In this document: piece by piece, positions 29,784 to 36,879 of the stretch | Position numbering within the stretch: the first letter of the stretch is position 1 | Layout: the number at the start of each line of letters is the position of its first letter | DNA from: Nanobdellota archaeon | Lineage (GTDB): Archaea; Nanobdellota; Nanobdellia; Woesearchaeales; WJIZ01 | Assembly (NCBI GenBank): GCA_023140175.1 | Contig: JAGLMD010000085.1 | Coordinates: forward strand, 1-36,879 | Reading direction: 5' to 3' | Length of the DNA stretch: 36,879 bases | The notes under the pieces: model-generated | What the model was told of the DNA's origin: nothing | The model's input: the letters and a program-made list of their open reading frames with translations, nothing else | The model's database searches: none | Position numbers and translations under genes: made by a program

Positions 29784-30476
29784 ATGGGGGAATTGTCGAA
29801 TAGTGATAATAGGTACTTGTACAGGGCTGGCCAGGCCATTGCCCTATATTTTCTTTTACAACTTGCTGCTTCCTGTAAGACTATTGGCCTTCCTGAGGAA
29901 TCACAACTTTACGCTAAGTCAGGTATTAGGCATCCCCACACCTTAACATATAAAGGAGATAGATACAATGCTAGAGATAAGGTCAGCCAGATTGAACGAG
30001 AAGACAGGAATACGCCAAGTGAAGATCCTACTATGAAACATATTTCCGGCATATATGTTCTGGCACAGCATCTGGCAGAACAGGCAGAGAAATTCACTAT
30101 AGACGGCATACTTAATTCCTATGTATCTAAAGAAGGATACGAATACGGCAATAGCTTTGTTGATGTGAGTATATACGGTGTTAAAATAGAACTGGATAAA
30201 GAAGAGTATTGGATAACAGCAGTTGATGAAACTGAGAAGGAAGTGAAGGAGTTTGTAACATATGATGAAGATTTGGGTTTAGCATATCTTAAGACTACCC
30301 ACAAAACAGTAAGTGAGGAGAAGTTTATCAACATATCTCCTCTTGAAGCTCTACTCAAATCCGAGGGAGGGGCTGTAAATATTGAACTTTTTAAGCAGCA
30401 TGAATTTACCAATGATCAAGAGGGGCTTCTTGCTCAAATATATGCAGTTCTTCGGGATATCAGGAGTGGTAAATAA
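29784..30476 (+). CDS. Hypothetical protein
   Basis: Protein of 230 residues. An early hydrophobic stretch (AIALYFLLQLAASCKTIGL, about 17-35) could be a signal anchor or a buried helix. The middle is charged, with alternating beta segments (FVDVSIYGVKIELDKEEYW). The ATG is about 27 bases after TTTAAATAAA, so leaderless. No family is recognised. It is alone between convergent or divergent neighbours, with no operon partner. Confidence 0.6.
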   Translation: MGELSNSDNRYLYRAGQAIALYFLLQLAASCKTIGLPEESQLYAKSGIRHPHTLTYKGDRYNARDKVSQIEREDRNTPSEDPTMKHISGIYVLAQHLAEQAEKFTIDGILNSYVSKEGYEYGNSFVDVSIYGVKIELDKEEYWITAVDETEKEVKEFVTYDEDLGLAYLKTTHKTVSEEKFINISPLEALLKSEGGAVNIELFKQHEFTNDQEGLLAQIYAVLRDIRSGK

Positions 30477-30558
30477 ATATTGTATAGATTCAAATTAGAA
30501 AGCTTTTTATAATAAAACTCCTGATATAATAAAAAATATCACTTGGGGGTGAAATATT

Positions 30559-30882
30559 ATGGCAAATGATGTTGAAGATGGAAAAATATGCGCTGCATTA
30601 GCTTATATCTTGATAGGAATAATCTGGTATTTTGCAGACGAGAAAATGAAGAAAAATAATTTTGCGAAGTTTCATGTTAAGCAAGGTTTGGTGCTGTTGA
30701 TACTTTGGGCTGCTGTAAATGTGGTGGGAGGTATTATACCTATTATCGGGTGGTTCATTATATGGCCTGTTGGCAATCTATTGTGTTTTGTATTCCTTAT
30801 TATAGGTTTAATAAACGCACTAGGCGGGAAACAAAAAGAACTGCCAATAGCTGGTAAATTCGGCAGTAAATTTAATTTTTAA
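30559..30882 (+). CDS. DUF4870-like small membrane protein
   Basis: A 107-residue protein with three membrane helices: ICAALAYILIGIIWYFA, GLVLLILWAAVNVVGGIIPI and FVFLIIGLINAL. FAKFHVKQGLVLLILW is the conserved F-H-x-x-Q-G/A segment of the DUF4870/Tic20-like family. It is probably in the cytoplasmic membrane, with unknown function. A GGGGGTGA-type ribosome site precedes the ATG. Confidence 0.82.
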   Translation: MANDVEDGKICAALAYILIGIIWYFADEKMKKNNFAKFHVKQGLVLLILWAAVNVVGGIIPIIGWFIIWPVGNLLCFVFLIIGLINALGGKQKELPIAGKFGSKFNF

Positions 30883-30894
30883 TTTTTATTTTAT

Positions 30895-31713
30895 TTAAGA
30901 AGCACTAGCGCCAGCAGTCTTCTTTGCACTTTTCAGTTCAACAGAATCAGTAGATTCTGCTGAATTAAATTTATTCTCGTCGTTAATGACTGACTTAACA
31001 AGTTGTGTATAATCTTTTGCCCCTCTTGATTTAATGTCATATGCAAAGATGGATTTTCCATATTTAGGGGCTTCTTTGAGTTTTGAATTTACCCTTATAG
31101 GCTCTGAAATGATATCATAGAATTCATTTCTCATCTTATCAAGATATTCTTTACAGATCTTATTCCTCATGTCATACAGTGTTGGGATGATCTTTGTTAT
31201 CTCAGTGTTTGTATCAAAGACATGATTTATTGTCATTATCGCTTCTATCATTTTTTTTAATGCATCATAACTCAGATAGTCAGTGGCTACAGGGATAAAT
31301 GCCTCATCACAATATATCAGGGCATTCTGGTTCAGGATACTTAATGAGGGTGAGGAATCGACTATGACATAATCATATCCTTTCAGCTTCTTGAGCTTCT
31401 CGCTTAACAGGAATTGACTGTTTTCCTTTTTTGAGAGGATAGCGTCTGCTTTTGTCAATGTTTCTCTGCTGGGAATAATATCCAGATTTTTTCCTAGCGG
31501 CCTTATACACTCTTCAATCTGGGCATTCTCTATCAGCAGATCATACATATCCTTGCCAGATTCGTAATGTAAGCTTGCAGCTACATTGCCTTGTGCATCC
31601 ATGTCCATGAGCAGAACTTTCTTGTCATTTCTGGATAAGCCTGCAGCTAGATTTATAGATGTTGTTGTCTTGCCTACTCCGCCTTTTTGGTTAATGATGC
31701 AAATCTTTCTCAT
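30895..31713 (-). CDS. parA: ParA/Soj-family ATPase
   Basis: Protein of 272 residues with the deviant Walker A motif QKGGVGKTTTSINLAAGLS (residues 9-27), Walker A' LLMDMDAQGN and Walker B YVIVDSSPSLS. It lacks an N-terminal DNA-binding domain, so it is of the small chromosomal or plasmid Soj type. Such ATPases move DNA or protein complexes by binding DNA non-specifically. The C-terminal 35 residues are Ser/Ala-rich and variable. No parB is adjacent, so it is an orphan here. A palindromic site lies in its promoter. Confidence 0.92.
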   Translation of the reverse strand: MRKICIINQKGGVGKTTTSINLAAGLSRNDKKVLLMDMDAQGNVAASLHYESGKDMYDLLIENAQIEECIRPLGKNLDIIPSRETLTKADAILSKKENSQFLLSEKLKKLKGYDYVIVDSSPSLSILNQNALIYCDEAFIPVATDYLSYDALKKMIEAIMTINHVFDTNTEITKIIPTLYDMRNKICKEYLDKMRNEFYDIISEPIRVNSKLKEAPKYGKSIFAYDIKSRGAKDYTQLVKSVINDENKFNSAESTDSVELKSAKKTAGASAS

Positions 31714-31743
31714 TTATGTTTCACCCTTTTAGTTAGAATATTT

Positions 31744-31775
31744 GTATACGAAATTGTATACTAGTATATAAATCT
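31744..31775. promoter_or_regulatory. ParA promoter with operator-like GTATAC repeats
   Basis: GTATAC (31744-31749) and GTATAC (31756-31761) are identical self-palindromes separated by GAAATT, so the site is both a direct and an inverted repeat. It abuts a TATA-like element (minus strand TTTATATAC, about 31766-31774) upstream of parA. It could be an operator for self-repression or a centromere-like site. Confidence 0.5.
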
Positions 31776-31805
31776 TACGATAGTTAAAATAAATGAGGAG
31801 AAATG

Positions 31806-31970
31806 CTAGATATCTTCTGAAAGAAGGATAGGGATGTTATCTTCAATCTTGTATGTTTTTTTACATTTCTTACATACTAAGGCTTTTTTATCTTTGGTAT
31901 AGCTAAGCTTGGCTTTACAATCAGGGCATACTAATATATCATACAATTCCTTTGAAATTGGTTCTTTCAT
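31806..31970 (-). CDS. Trm112-family zinc-ribbon protein
   Basis: A 54-residue protein. ILVCPDCKAKLSY and ALVCKKCKKTYKI give the four Cys, followed by EDNIPILLSED, the signature end of the Trm112/YcaR family. In archaea and eukaryotes Trm112 is a small activator that binds and stabilises several methyltransferases acting on tRNA, rRNA and release factor. It is divergent from TFB. No obvious methyltransferase partner is adjacent. Confidence 0.85.
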   Translation of the reverse strand: MKEPISKELYDILVCPDCKAKLSYTKDKKALVCKKCKKTYKIEDNIPILLSEDI

Positions 31971-31998
31971 CTTTATGAAATAATTACAAAATCTTTAA

Positions 31999-32026
31999 AA
32001 AGCTTTGCCAAAAAAAGCAAAGCTTT
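31999..32026. repeat. Hairpin between the Trm112-like gene and TFB
   Basis: AAAGCTTTGC (31999-32008) and GCAAAGCTTT (32017-32026) form a perfect 10-bp inverted repeat with an A-rich 8-base loop. The right arm runs into TTTATATATG, a TATA-like element about 100 bases before TFB. It could be a site shared by the two divergent promoters. Confidence 0.5.
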
Positions 32027-32124
32027 ATATATGATGAGCTATTTCTGTTTATAAAGTTTTATATGTTGTAATGATTATTATTAAGAGAATTGTTGGGGGT
32101 ATTGATTTTTATTAGGTGGTATCT

Positions 32125-33051
32125 ATGGCTGAAATGGTAAAGAAATGTCCTGAATGTAGCGGAATAAACCTTTTCTGGAACCGTGAAAAAGGCGAGATAA
32201 TTTGTAGAGACTGCGGGCTTGTTATAGAAGATAAGATGGTTGATTTCACGCAGGAATGGCGTGAGTTTGATTCTAGCCAGGCAGAGACTAAGCGTAGAAC
32301 AGGGGCACCTATGACCTTTACTCAGTATGATCAAGGCCTTGGTACAGAAGTAGGGCAGAAATCCGACCTTTTTAAGCTTGGCGGAGCCGAAAGAAATAAA
32401 TTTTTCAGGCTTAGAAAATGGCAGTATAGGATATCTACAGCTATTGAGAGAAATCTTAAACTGGCTTTAGCAGAGCTGAAAAGAGTATCATCTTTTTTGA
32501 AATTACCTAAATCTGTTGAGGAAGAGGCTTCAAGGATATATACTCTAGCGGTTCAAAGAGGTTTAGTCAGGGGAAGAAGCATGGAATCTGTTGTAGCAGG
32601 GGCATTATATGCTGCCTGCAGAAGGCATGAAGTGCCCAGAACACTTGATGAGCTTTCAGAAGCTTCTGGAATAGAGAAAAAGGAAATTGGGAGAACTTAC
32701 AGGTTTGTTACCAGGGAACTGGGCTTGACAATCTTACCTTCAAATCCAGCTGATTATATAGCGAGGTTTGCATCTGCTTTGAAATTAAGTGCTGAGACAC
32801 AGTCTAAGGCTATTGAGATTCTTGAGAAGGCGCAGAAGATTGAGCTGACATCTGGAAGAGGGCCTACTGGAATAGCATCAGCTGCTCTTTATGTATCTGC
32901 TTTGATACATGGCGAGAAAAGAACCCAGAGAGAGGTAGCAGATGTTGCTGGCGTGACAGAGGTTACAATAAGAAATAGATATAAAGAGCTTCTTGAAGAG
33001 CTTAATCTTGAGAAAGACATCAAGAAAACAAAGAAGAAAAAGAAGAGATAG
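32125..33051 (+). CDS. tfb: Transcription initiation factor IIB (TFB)
   Basis: About 308 residues. An N-terminal zinc ribbon (KCPECSGINLFW and IICRDCGLV) is followed by the B-reader/linker (EWREFDSSQAETKRRTGAP). Two cyclin-like repeats follow: EEASRIYTLAVQRGLVRGRS with VVAGALYAACRRH, then KAIEILEKAQKIELTSGRGP with GIASAALYVSALIHG, and the DNA-contacting helix EVTIRNRYKELLEEL. The chain ends in a run of Lys. It bridges TBP-DNA and RNA polymerase. The ATG at 32125 follows AGGTGG; a GTG 9 bases upstream is less likely. Confidence 0.96.
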   Translation: MAEMVKKCPECSGINLFWNREKGEIICRDCGLVIEDKMVDFTQEWREFDSSQAETKRRTGAPMTFTQYDQGLGTEVGQKSDLFKLGGAERNKFFRLRKWQYRISTAIERNLKLALAELKRVSSFLKLPKSVEEEASRIYTLAVQRGLVRGRSMESVVAGALYAACRRHEVPRTLDELSEASGIEKKEIGRTYRFVTRELGLTILPSNPADYIARFASALKLSAETQSKAIEILEKAQKIELTSGRGPTGIASAALYVSALIHGEKRTQREVADVAGVTEVTIRNRYKELLEELNLEKDIKKTKKKKKR

Positions 33052-33149
33052 ATTTATTTTGTTATTTCTTTCAAAAACCAAGTTAGTCATCACATTTCTA
33101 GTTTTTTATACTTTTTTTAGAAAGTTAGTCGCCATAATATAAGTTCTAA

Positions 33150-33491
33150 TTAAAATCTAAAAAACTTCTTTTCAAAATCAGCTATTTTTTTGTTTTTTAT
33201 TTTGATTCCTTCTTTTTTTAATAACTGAATTTTCTTTTTGCTGTTTAATTTTCCCTGATAGCCGCCTAAGCTGCCATCTGAGCAGATTACTCTATGGCAA
33301 GGAACAAAGCAACGCTGTCTTCGACAGCTTTTTCCTTTTGTCTGCCAAGCGCCGTAAGGATTTTTCTTCAGAGCATTTCCTACAGCCCTGTAAGCTTTTG
33401 TTTTAAGAGCTTTAGCTAGTTCTTTGTATGATGATACTTTTCCTTTTGGGATCAATCTGCATTTTTGCCAGACTCTTTTTTCAAATCTCAT
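33150..33491 (-). CDS. ogt: Methylated-DNA-protein cysteine methyltransferase with insertion
   Basis: A 113-residue protein of the O6-alkylguanine transferase C-terminal domain, which repairs alkylated guanine in a suicidal transfer. FEKRVWQKCRLIPKGKVSSY and YRAVGNALKKNP (winged helix with Arg finger) lead to VPCHRVICSDGSLGGYQG with the acceptor Cys. Normally only about 4-5 residues separate NP from PCHRV; here there are 18 (YGAWQTKGKSCRRQRCFV). The extra 13 or so may disturb the active site. Lack of the N-terminal domain is common in small forms. Confidence 0.88.
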   Translation of the reverse strand: MRFEKRVWQKCRLIPKGKVSSYKELAKALKTKAYRAVGNALKKNPYGAWQTKGKSCRRQRCFVPCHRVICSDGSLGGYQGKLNSKKKIQLLKKEGIKIKNKKIADFEKKFFRF

Positions 33492-33553
33492 TTTCTTTGT
33501 TTTAATTTTCAGAATATATAAATTTTTATAAAGAAATGTAGAATAATCACATT

Positions 33554-34663
33554 ATGAAGATTTCATTGAATGGAAAAGATGCTCTCAAATATCTTCTGAT
33601 AGCTGTCTTTGTTTCTGTAACATTTTGTTTTGCTATAAAGTATCTTGGCCTGAATGGGCATATACCCTGGATTATGGGATATAATGATGCGGGGGGTTGG
33701 GCAAACAAGGCTTTTGAGCCAGGCATGCCTTATATTGACAAGCTTGTTGAGTATCCTGTGATAATTGGCATGACGATGTATGCTGCTTCCAGATTTAATC
33801 TTAATTATTACCTTTTTTTCCATTATTTTCTTTTTTTGGGATGCGCTTTAGCCACAACTTATTATTTGTATAAACTTTCTGAGGAGTTGGGAACTAATAA
33901 GAAATACTTGTTTATATTCTGGGCTTTTGCACCTTCTATGCTATGGTTCAGCTATTATAACTGGGATATGATAACTGTTATGCTGTCTATAATGGCATTG
34001 TATTATTACAAGGAGAAAAAAGATATTCTGGCTACTGTTCTTCTGTCTTTGGGCTTTGGAACAAAAATATATCCCCTGCTTTTCTTTTTTCCTGTTCTGC
34101 TGCATAGGAAGTTTTTCAAGTGGATAAAAATTGGGTTGGTGTTTTTGGCTACTTTTCTTATTGTGAACTATTATTTCATGCTGATGAATTTTAAGGCATG
34201 GTATTTTATCTATGGTTTCCATGGGATGAGAGAACCAAATATTGATTCTATATGGTCTGTTATTATGAGATTTATTCCCAGCCTGAGTATTGAGTCTGTC
34301 AATTGGATCACTCTTATCTTGTTTGCTTCACTTTATCTTTATATCAATATAAAATTCAGGAATAGGGATTTTTTGTTTATGTCTTTTATATCCCTGCTCT
34401 TATTTATGATTGTGAATAAGGTATTCTCTCCACAGTTCATAATATGGCTCCTGCCTTTCTTTGCTATCTATGGGATAAGGTTAATTCCTTTTTATGCTTT
34501 GGAGATTTCAAATATTGCTGTTCTTTTTGCTACTCTTAACCATATCTTTTCTCATCTGGATTTTACTATGTTTCTGGTTTATTCTGGAGTATTTGTTGTT
34601 GTAAGACATGTTTTGCTTGTGCATATATTAATTAAAGAATTAGATGTTCTTAGTAAGGGATAA
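33554..34663 (+). CDS. GT-C-type membrane glycosyltransferase (GT87-like)
   Basis: Protein of 369 residues with about ten membrane helices. After helix 1, GYNDAGGWANKAFEPGMPY carries acidic residues on the outer side. Later NWDMITVMLSIMALYYYKEK and LSLGFGTKIYPLLFFFPVLL match the DUF2029/GT87 mannosyltransferase pattern, which uses lipid-linked sugar. The acceptor is unknown; protein or lipid glycosylation at the cell surface is likely. The end overlaps the kinase gene tail to tail by 24 bases. Confidence 0.75.
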   Translation: MKISLNGKDALKYLLIAVFVSVTFCFAIKYLGLNGHIPWIMGYNDAGGWANKAFEPGMPYIDKLVEYPVIIGMTMYAASRFNLNYYLFFHYFLFLGCALATTYYLYKLSEELGTNKKYLFIFWAFAPSMLWFSYYNWDMITVMLSIMALYYYKEKKDILATVLLSLGFGTKIYPLLFFFPVLLHRKFFKWIKIGLVFLATFLIVNYYFMLMNFKAWYFIYGFHGMREPNIDSIWSVIMRFIPSLSIESVNWITLILFASLYLYINIKFRNRDFLFMSFISLLLFMIVNKVFSPQFIIWLLPFFAIYGIRLIPFYALEISNIAVLFATLNHIFSHLDFTMFLVYSGVFVVVRHVLLVHILIKELDVLSKG

Positions 34664-35218
34664 GAAATTTTCTTTGTTTATGCCTTTTTTGTATTTCTTT
34701 GCTATTTTAGTTAGTGTATTTTTATTTATCATTATTCCTTTTTCCTTTAATCTGGCTGAGATATTTCTTCCTGTCAGATATTGTATGAACTGAGTCATGT
34801 TCTTTGGCTTTTCTGTGTAATGGCATCTTTCAAAGTCTATGAGATATGGCATGTCTTTTCTTATTATTATGTGCTTTACAGGGTGGTGCATCTCTTCTTT
34901 GTTTATTTTTAGCTTGTCTAGTGTGTATAGCTGGTTAAGCAAGTTTTCGATGACTTTTTTTATCTGTTTTTTATCTTCTTTCTCTATATAATCCTGAAAG
35001 AAAATTCCATCAATGAATTCCATCCCTAAGCAATTGTTTTTGAAAAATAGGAATTTTGGTCCTATCTCTTTTTTGTTTAATTTTTTCAGGAAAGAAGCTT
35101 CAATCTCTATCCTTGAGAGGGCTTCACTTTTTGGATTCTTTGATTTTACAGCTATCTTTTTTCCTTTATAATCTGTTGTGTGGATTATCCCTCTTTTTCC
35201 TTTTTTGTAGTATTCCAT
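34640..35218 (-). CDS. Predicted serine/threonine kinase (COG2112-like)
   Basis: About 192 residues from the ATG at 35218 (a TTG at 35260 is in frame). A TATA-like stretch about 25 bases upstream fits a leaderless start. KKIAVKSKN holds the ATP-site Lys, EIEASFLKKLNKKEIGPKFL the helix C region, and GMEFIDG the hinge. MHHPVKHIIIRKDMPYLIDF then ERC gives the catalytic and metal-binding loop. It lacks the large C-lobe, like other small archaeal atypical kinases related to Bud32/RIO. Target unknown. Confidence 0.8.
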   Translation of the reverse strand: MEYYKKGKRGIIHTTDYKGKKIAVKSKNPKSEALSRIEIEASFLKKLNKKEIGPKFLFFKNNCLGMEFIDGIFFQDYIEKEDKKQIKKVIENLLNQLYTLDKLKINKEEMHHPVKHIIIRKDMPYLIDFERCHYTEKPKNMTQFIQYLTGRNISARLKEKGIMINKNTLTKIAKKYKKGINKENFLSLTKNI

Positions 35219-35360
35219 GTTTACTGTTTTTATTCTTATATTTATTATCCTACCCGGCAAATAGAGTATCTTGTTGTAGTGTTAATCAGATAAGGATAGG
35301 CAGGCACAATATAAAGAATTCGTTTTTTGGTATGGAGCCAGATCACTTTTCTTAAAAGAT

Positions 35361-36233
35361 CTAGAATAATATTTTAGATAAGTTCTCAAGTTCAGAAACA
35401 AGATATTTTATCATGAAAAGGTGGTTGCCTCTTTGACCTTTTATAAGTGCATTATAATATCTTCTCTTATTCTTATTGTGAATAATAACCGGAGGATACC
35501 CTTTTCTTGCCAGAGTATGATTCATAAGAAGCCTTCCGACTCTTCCATTTCCGTCAAAAAAAGGATGAATTCTTTCAAATGTGCAATGGAATTGTGAAAC
35601 TAGCTCTATCGGGTGCAAGATGTCTCTGTTTTTTCTGTACCAAGCGATTAAATTGCCTATTTCTGTCGGAATTAACTTGTAGTTCAATCCCATCATTTCG
35701 CCTACTTTTACTCCAGCAGTCCTGAATGCGCCCGCGTCCTCACTTATGTCTTTTTTCAGGATTCTATGCAGAGAAAAGATAAGGTTCTTATCAATATCTT
35801 TCTTATACATTTTTGAAAACATATATGCATTTTTATGGTTCTCAATCTCCTTTATATCCCGATAAGGCTTATTCCCTGGTGTGATACCCTGATTTAAGAG
35901 CAGGTTTGTATCTTTAAGAGTTAGAGTTGAGCCTTCAATTCTACTAGTATTATATGTGAACTGTGTTGTGATAAACTCCTCAATTTTTGCTAGTTCGTCT
36001 TTTGAGGCCCCTTTCAGCTTTTTTTTGTAATTCTTCTTTATTTCTATAAACATATCTTCCTTTATGGCTAAAAAAATTCTAGTGCTGTTCTGCTCTTCTT
36101 CGAAAAGCCCGATTTCTTTTTTGGATGGAGGATTCAATCCAACATATCTCTCGATATTCTTGCCACTCCTGACTGATTTAACTAAATAATAATATTCTCT
36201 GCCGCTAATTTGCTTCTTTCTTACAAATACCAT
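35361..36233 (-). CDS. fic: Fic family protein (class II)
   Basis: Protein of 290 residues. HPFFDGNGRVGR (223-234) is the intact Fic active site that transfers AMP from ATP to a target hydroxyl. T96-S-R-I-E100-G101 is the inhibitory helix motif ([S/T]xxxE[G/N]) placed before the Fic core, so activity is autoinhibited. The N-terminal 40 residues (VRKKQISGREYYYLVKSVRS) resemble the beta-rich start of many archaeal Fic proteins. No separate antitoxin is nearby. The target is unknown. Confidence 0.93.
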   Translation of the reverse strand: MVFVRKKQISGREYYYLVKSVRSGKNIERYVGLNPPSKKEIGLFEEEQNSTRIFLAIKEDMFIEIKKNYKKKLKGASKDELAKIEEFITTQFTYNTSRIEGSTLTLKDTNLLLNQGITPGNKPYRDIKEIENHKNAYMFSKMYKKDIDKNLIFSLHRILKKDISEDAGAFRTAGVKVGEMMGLNYKLIPTEIGNLIAWYRKNRDILHPIELVSQFHCTFERIHPFFDGNGRVGRLLMNHTLARKGYPPVIIHNKNKRRYYNALIKGQRGNHLFMIKYLVSELENLSKILF

Positions 36234-36290
36234 TTAGTCATCACAGATACGTATTATTTATAAATTATTTGCATTTAGTCATCACGGATA
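36231..36290 (-). promoter_or_regulatory. Fic leader with duplicated ribosome-site/start sequence
   Basis: CATTTAGTCATCACAGATA (36231-36249) and CATTTAGTCATCACGGATA (36272-36290) are 19-bp direct repeats with one difference, 41 bases apart. On the minus strand the near copy holds GTGATG followed by the fic ATG. The far copy is identical and would start a six-codon peptide ending in TAA. A TATA-like ATTTATAAAT lies between them. Confidence 0.6.
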
Positions 36291-36298
36291 TTTAATCT

Positions 36299-36529
36299 TT
36301 ATGCTTTTATTCTTCTTTTAATCAAGCTAATCACCGGTTTTATCAGCAGCAGCAGGATAAGGGCAAGGAATGCATAATAATTTCCTGCCATCCTTGAATA
36401 TGAGTATAAGAATGATGCTGCGGCTATGAAAAATAAAATCCACCAGGAATTGTAGCTGGAGGATTTTACCTGAATAAAGAAGACTATGAATGACAATACA
36501 ATCGTTGTTATTATAATCTGTTCAATCAT
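36299..36529 (-). CDS. Small membrane protein
   Basis: A 76-residue protein with about three hydrophobic segments (QIIITTIVLSFIVFFIQV, WWILFFIAAASFLYSY, FLALILLLLIKPVISL) and a basic C-terminus (KRRIKA). Its start overlaps the end of the upstream gene by 8 bases, so the two are translated together. No family is recognised. Confidence 0.6.
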   Translation of the reverse strand: MIEQIIITTIVLSFIVFFIQVKSSSYNSWWILFFIAAASFLYSYSRMAGNYYAFLALILLLLIKPVISLIKRRIKA

Positions 36530-36879
36530 TTTTCTTTTTCCTCAGCAGATATATGATCTTTTTTATCTTCTCTTTCCTGAATCCGGCATCATTCAATAAT
36601 ACGATTACTTCTTTTTCAGATAGTTTCTCTTTGATATAACTATCGACCATCTCTTCGAATTCTTCTTCTTCAAACTGGTCTTCATCTTCCGGGGTTTCTT
36701 CATCTACGCCTTCAATGTATTCGAATTTTTTTAATTCACTGTATTTCTTGTCAAGCTTTAGATGTTTAAATGCCAGTATAATGTCATCTTCCGGGTAACC
36801 TACTTTCCTGCATGCATTTATTACTGCATATGCATCTTTTCCTTTGTCTAACTGTGTTTTTATCCATCTGTGTAATTTT
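36522..36879 (-). CDS. Partial protein with UBA-like helical motifs, cut by the window end
   Basis: The last 118 codons of a gene that starts beyond 36879. Two similar helical segments are seen, KDAYAVINACRKVGYPEDDI and SEKEVIVLLNDAGFRKEKI, separated by a very acidic linker (EETPEDEDQFEEEEFEEM). The pattern (L-x-x-A-G-F/Y-x-x-x-x-I) recalls short UBA-like helical modules often seen beside membrane segments in DPANN proteins. It is coupled to the small membrane protein gene. Function is unknown. Confidence 0.6.
   Translation of the reverse strand, partial: KLHRWIKTQLDKGKDAYAVINACRKVGYPEDDIILAFKHLKLDKKYSELKKFEYIEGVDEETPEDEDQFEEEEFEEMVDSYIKEKLSEKEVIVLLNDAGFRKEKIKKIIYLLRKKKND

Overview
The window is a gene-dense, AT-rich stretch of an archaeal chromosome. 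Archaeal hallmarks are TFB, Cbf5 with a PUA-type C-terminus, an LSm protein, ribosomal proteins L37e, L39e, L31e and S19e, a PDCD5-type protein, an archaeal/eukaryal-type ProS, a COG2112-type kinase and a tRNA-Leu with an intron at the usual archaeal position 37/38. Many genes look leaderless, with a TATA-like box about 25-27 bases before the start codon. Purine salvage without visible de novo synthesis, compact genes and the style of the surface proteins suggest a DPANN archaeon (Woesearchaeota/Pacearchaeota-like). That placement is an inference and no marker was phylogenetically tested.

Layout. 1-1085: an IS200/IS605-type element with a TnpA and hairpins at both ends, beside a start-less ORF fragment and two tiny minus-strand ORFs, so a decayed or insertion-prone spot. 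1210-6217: intron-containing tRNA-Leu, a Cys-rich lipoprotein, L37e-LSm, chorismate mutase, Cbf5, a frameshifted response-regulator receiver, and the operon S19e-PDCD5-L39e-L31e, in which two ribosomal proteins carry long Lys/Glu tails. 6305-7546: a CNNM/CorC-type CBS membrane protein. 7582-10240: a cassette of radical SAM/SPASM protein, methyltransferase and HTH_10 regulator. It is bracketed by 19-bp inverted repeats, with an 11-bp direct repeat outside them; this is the best candidate for an undescribed system. 10273-15342: zinc ribbon, YkgJ-like protein, ArgS, an mTERF-like repeat protein, an HExxxH metallopeptidase and an unknown partner. 15492-17995: purine salvage (hpt; pnp-mtnP-apt). 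18121-24308: cell-surface genes, including a Ser/Gly-rich protein with one membrane span and four CBS domains whose signal peptide is split off by two frameshifts, then a DUF2339 protein co-transcribed with a discoidin/thrombospondin-type-3 protein. 24309-27299: ribB, a HAD hydrolase and a bacterial-type bifunctional ribD. 27487-36879: two unknown proteins, ProS, a DUF4870-like protein, an orphan ParA with an operator-like palindrome, a Trm112-like protein, TFB, an O6-alkylguanine transferase with an odd insertion, a GT-C glycosyltransferase, a COG2112-like kinase, a Fic protein with a duplicated leader, and two small proteins, the last cut by the window end.

How they fit: translation and RNA modification (r-proteins, ArgS, ProS, Cbf5, LSm, Trm112-like), transcription (TFB, HTH_10), purine and riboflavin metabolism, and envelope functions. 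Three breaks (the receiver at about 4185 and two in the surface protein at about 18215 and 18262) each look like loss of one base, so they may be assembly errors rather than true decay.
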